The notes under the pieces: generated by a model
Seen by the model: only the letters and a program-made list of their open reading frames with translations
What the model was told of the DNA's origin: nothing
Database searches by the model: none
Part shown: positions 14,163-16,941 of the stretch, one piece after another
Numbering within the stretch: the first letter of the stretch is position 1
How the letters are laid out: every line of letters begins with the position of its first letter
Assembly: GCA_958426775.1 (NCBI GenBank)
Contig: CATZZP010000029.1
Coordinates: forward strand, 1-16,941
Length of the DNA stretch: 16,941 bases
Reading direction: 5' to 3'
Source of the DNA: an uncultured Bacillota bacterium
Lineage (GTDB): Bacteria; Bacillota; Clostridia; Lachnospirales; CAG-274
Made by a program: the position numbers and the translations under genes

Positions 14163-16871
14163 ATGACTGAGTGGAAAGATTTTATAGTAACCCACAAAAA
14201 ATTTCTAAAAACTATGGGTGGACTGTTTGTTGTATTTGTTGTTTTTGAAATTTTCAGTCTGATTTTTGTAGGAAAGCTTACTGTTGACGGGTATAATAAC
14301 GGCTATTATACGTATTTATATTCTGAAAAAGACAGGATTAATCAAATGCTTGAAAATGGTATAAATGGTGATGAAATATTAAATAATTCCATTTATCATT
14401 CGAGTGAAGCTGTGTACTGCATAGTAAGCAGTACAGGAGATATAATGGCTCATACATATAATATATCTTCAGAAGAGCTTTCAACAACTATATCAGATGA
14501 GGAGCTTTTATCAAAGGCATATAATTTTGCGGAGGATATTTTCTGTATTTCACATAGTCTGGACGGAACAAAAGGTCAGCTTTATATTTTAAAGATAAAA
14601 CCTGATGTTTGTTTATTGTCTTTCGTACCTGATAAGGTTATTTACGGTGGCTTTTGGATATACCTTGCTGTAAGTGTTTTGGTGTTGACCTTGGTATATA
14701 TTCGCTTGTTTGCTTTAAGCTATAATTTTTATAAAAACAAGCTTAAAGCAGAAGAGGCTTCAAGCATTAAAAGCAGCTTTATTGCAAATATGAGCCATGA
14801 AATACGTACCCCTATGAATGCTGTTCTGGGTATGAGTGATATTTTGCTAAGGCGTGATTTACCTGTGCAAATTCGTAACGATGTATCTGTTATACATAAT
14901 GCGGCAGTAGTGCTTATGTCACTTATTAACGATATTCTTGATTTTTCAAAAATTGAATCGGGCAAGTTTGAAATCATTCAGGATGAATATAATTTTCCAG
15001 AGCTTATGAGTGAGGTACTAAACGTTATTGCAGTAAGATTGAGTGATAAAAATGTTAATCTCCTTACAGAGGTTAATCCCAGTGTGCCGGCTAAGCTTAT
15101 AGGTGACGATGTCAGAATAAGACAGATTTTTATTAATCTGTTGAGTAATGCAGTTAAATATACCAATGAGGGCTATATCCATTTAAAGGTGGATTGGAGC
15201 TTTATTGAAAACGGAGAAACAACTATCAGTATCAGTGTTAAGGATACGGGCATAGGTATTAAGGAAAATGATTTGCAGATGCTTTTCAGTGATTTCACAA
15301 GAGTTGATGCAAAGAAAACAAGACGTGTTACGGGTACGGGCTTAGGTCTTGCCATAAGTAAAAGGCTTGCTTTGGAAATGGGCGGAGATATTAAGGTTGA
15401 AAGCGAGTACGGAAAAGGCTCCTGCTTTACTTTTACCTTTAAAAACAGGGTTAAGGATTATGAGGCAACCTCTGCTATAGAAAAGAGGGATAATACCTAT
15501 ATTCTTATTTATGATGAGGACGAGGTTATACTGGATAATTTAAGAGCAATATTAAAGTCTTTGGATTTAAAATATTTTGCTTGTGATAATGTAAATAAAA
15601 TCAGCAGATACTCTGAGGCAAACTTAGTTCTGTTCAGAAAGAGGTATTATAATACCTTATCAAAGGCAGGGGCTTTTAAGTCAAATCCTAACAAGCTTGT
15701 ACTTATGGAAATAGGTGAATTTCTTAATGATAATATGGACGATGTAAGACAGGTATATTTACCCCTTGTATCTCTTCAGCTACCTAACCTTATAAATAAT
15801 ATTGAAGCAGATAAGAACAACAGGGAGGGAGAACATAATATTGAGCTTCTGCCTACCTATAGTGCAAACGTACTTATTGTAGATGATAATATTACTAACT
15901 TAGCGGTAGCTAAAGGGCTTATGTCCCAGTATAAAATGACAATTGATACTGCTACAGGTGGTAGAGAGGCAATAGAAAAGGTTAAGCAAAATAATTATGA
16001 TTTGGTTTTTATGGACTATATGATGCCCGATATTGACGGAGCAGAAACGACCTCAATTATTCGTGGCTTAGAGGGTGCTAAGTATAAAAATCTACCTATT
16101 ATAGCTCTAACAGCAAATATTGAAAGCAGTACAAGAAATCGGTTGCTAAAGGAAGGCTTTAACGACTGTATTTCAAAGCCTATACAGATTAAAAGGCTTG
16201 AGGCTGTTTTTGAAAGATTTTTAAACGATAAGGCAACCGTTGTACAAAGAGCCATACAGGCAACAGGCAAGCTAAGCTTAAAGCAGAGAACAGCAGAGGA
16301 GTATATTGATATTTCCGCCGGTATACAACAGTCAGGCGGTCAGGAAGCAACCTATATGAGCATACTCAGCACCTATCTGGAGGATATGAGTAAGCGAAAG
16401 AGTGAGCTTATTAATATAATTACAAAGGGAAACATAGAGCTTTTTACAATTTATGTCCATGCAATAAAGGGAGCATCGGCAGGAGTTAGGGCAGACAGAC
16501 TCTCAGAGCTTGCAGCAGAGCTTGAAAAGCTGGGTAAGGCAAGACAAATGGATAAAATAAATGATAAGCTTAATGAGTTTTTTACAGAAATGGAAAATGT
16601 AATTAAATTCTCTAAGTATTATGTTGACAAGTATAATAATGAAACAGAAAAAAGGGCTAAGCCGCACTTGAGAAATGTACCAAAAGATAACTTTTTAAAG
16701 CTTATTCAGTATGCCGGAGAATTTAATATGGTAAAAATTGAAAAGGTGCTTTTTGAACTTTCGTCTTATAGCTATGATGACTTTAGTGAGGATGATTTAA
16801 AACAGTTTAAAAAAGCCGCAGGTGATTATGATTATGAGTTGCTTTCAAGCCTTGCTAAAAAACATTTGTAG
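14163..16871 (+). CDS. Hybrid sensor histidine kinase with pseudo-receiver, receiver and HPt domains
   Basis: A 902-residue inner-membrane kinase. Two membrane helices (about 18-37 and 162-185) flank an extracytoplasmic sensor of about 120 residues that I cannot assign; a Cache/PAS-like fold is possible. HisKA follows with H212 in SHEIRTPMN, then a complete HATPase domain (about 300-425) with INLLSNAVKYT, DTGIGI and GTGLGL. Residues about 445-550 look like a receiver that has lost its acceptor: acidic DEDE at 451-454, but LVLFR with R492 where Asp is expected. A full receiver follows (about 569-690; D574/D575, D618 in VFMDYMMPD, K in SKPI), then an HPt domain (about 715-810) with H766 in VHAIKGAS. 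A helical tail of about 80 residues closes the protein. ATG 14163 is preferred over GTG 14154 because GGAG (14151-14154) is eight bases upstream of the ATG. It is the second gene of an operon with the REC/HD/GGDEF regulator, its likely phosphorelay target. The input signal is unknown. Confidence 0.94.
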   Translation: MTEWKDFIVTHKKFLKTMGGLFVVFVVFEIFSLIFVGKLTVDGYNNGYYTYLYSEKDRINQMLENGINGDEILNNSIYHSSEAVYCIVSSTGDIMAHTYNISSEELSTTISDEELLSKAYNFAEDIFCISHSLDGTKGQLYILKIKPDVCLLSFVPDKVIYGGFWIYLAVSVLVLTLVYIRLFALSYNFYKNKLKAEEASSIKSSFIANMSHEIRTPMNAVLGMSDILLRRDLPVQIRNDVSVIHNAAVVLMSLINDILDFSKIESGKFEIIQDEYNFPELMSEVLNVIAVRLSDKNVNLLTEVNPSVPAKLIGDDVRIRQIFINLLSNAVKYTNEGYIHLKVDWSFIENGETTISISVKDTGIGIKENDLQMLFSDFTRVDAKKTRRVTGTGLGLAISKRLALEMGGDIKVESEYGKGSCFTFTFKNRVKDYEATSAIEKRDNTYILIYDEDEVILDNLRAILKSLDLKYFACDNVNKISRYSEANLVLFRKRYYNTLSKAGAFKSNPNKLVLMEIGEFLNDNMDDVRQVYLPLVSLQLPNLINNIEADKNNREGEHNIELLPTYSANVLIVDDNITNLAVAKGLMSQYKMTIDTATGGREAIEKVKQNNYDLVFMDYMMPDIDGAETTSIIRGLEGAKYKNLPIIALTANIESSTRNRLLKEGFNDCISKPIQIKRLEAVFERFLNDKATVVQRAIQATGKLSLKQRTAEEYIDISAGIQQSGGQEATYMSILSTYLEDMSKRKSELINIITKGNIELFTIYVHAIKGASAGVRADRLSELAAELEKLGKARQMDKINDKLNEFFTEMENVIKFSKYYVDKYNNETEKRAKPHLRNVPKDNFLKLIQYAGEFNMVKIEKVLFELSSYSYDDFSEDDLKQFKKAAGDYDYELLSSLAKKHL

Positions 16872-16941
16872 CTGTAAAGGATTGCTGAACCTTATATATT
16901 ATATTTCGGTATTCATACTAAGCTAAAAAGGCTGTCGGTTT

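Noticed and set aside
16872..16941. Possible terminator after the hybrid kinase (AAAAAGGCTGTCGG near the window end)
   Set aside because: This could be the left arm of a hairpin, but the matching arm would lie outside the window, so it cannot be supported.
1..16941. CRISPR array, insertion sequence, prophage, toxin-antitoxin or defence genes
   Set aside because: No spaced direct repeats, transposase or integrase motifs, or recognisable defence domains were seen; the only tandem repeat is the in-frame 36-base coding unit.

Overview
The window looks like chromosomal DNA of a low-GC, Gram-positive anaerobe of the class Clostridia, plausibly a gut species. This rests on AT-rich sequence, strong AGGAGG-type ribosome binding sites, S-layer homology (SLH) domains, a copper-amine-oxidase-like stalk domain, Thr/Glu-rich linkers of the kind common in gut Clostridia, and the DUF1385-prmC-prfA gene cluster. 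The genus cannot be named from sequence alone. I see no tRNA or rRNA gene, CRISPR array, transposase, phage gene or integration site.

Layout: (1) 1-891 is the 3' end of an SLH-domain surface protein with a duplicated acidic tail, closed by a terminator. (2) 1067-3253 is a secreted 5'-nucleotidase-family enzyme with its own promoter and terminator. (3) 3417-8793 is a tightly packed plus-strand operon: DUF1385 membrane protein, prmC (release-factor methyltransferase), prfA (release factor 1) and glgP (glycogen phosphorylase). Its promoter sits on a 13-bp perfect inverted repeat. (4) 8794-8876 holds two hairpins between convergent transcription units. (5) 11960-8877 on the minus strand is a three-gene operon: a membrane-anchored SGNH-like protein (TTG start), a small single-pass membrane protein of unknown function, and gltX (glutamyl-tRNA synthetase). 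(6) A 164-base divergent promoter region follows. (7) 12125-16871 is a two-gene plus-strand signalling operon: a response regulator with HD-GYP-like and GGDEF domains, and a membrane hybrid histidine kinase.

How the genes fit together: PrmC methylates the Gln of the GGQ motif of RF1, so genes 2 and 3 of the plus-strand operon act in one step of translation termination. GlgP is a metabolic passenger in the same unit. The last two genes form a plausible self-contained phosphorelay. The kinase carries its own receiver and HPt domain, and the HPt could pass phosphate to the receiver of the neighbouring regulator, which makes and/or senses cyclic di-GMP. The two 5'-most proteins are both exported and share the same style of Thr/Glu linker.

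The most unusual material is in the signalling operon and the SGNH-like gene, where several catalytic signatures are altered in specific, checkable ways: an HD-GYP domain without GYP, a second GGDEF with the motif lost, a pseudo-receiver in the kinase, and an SGNH protein lacking the usual His. I found no clear evidence of an entirely new system.
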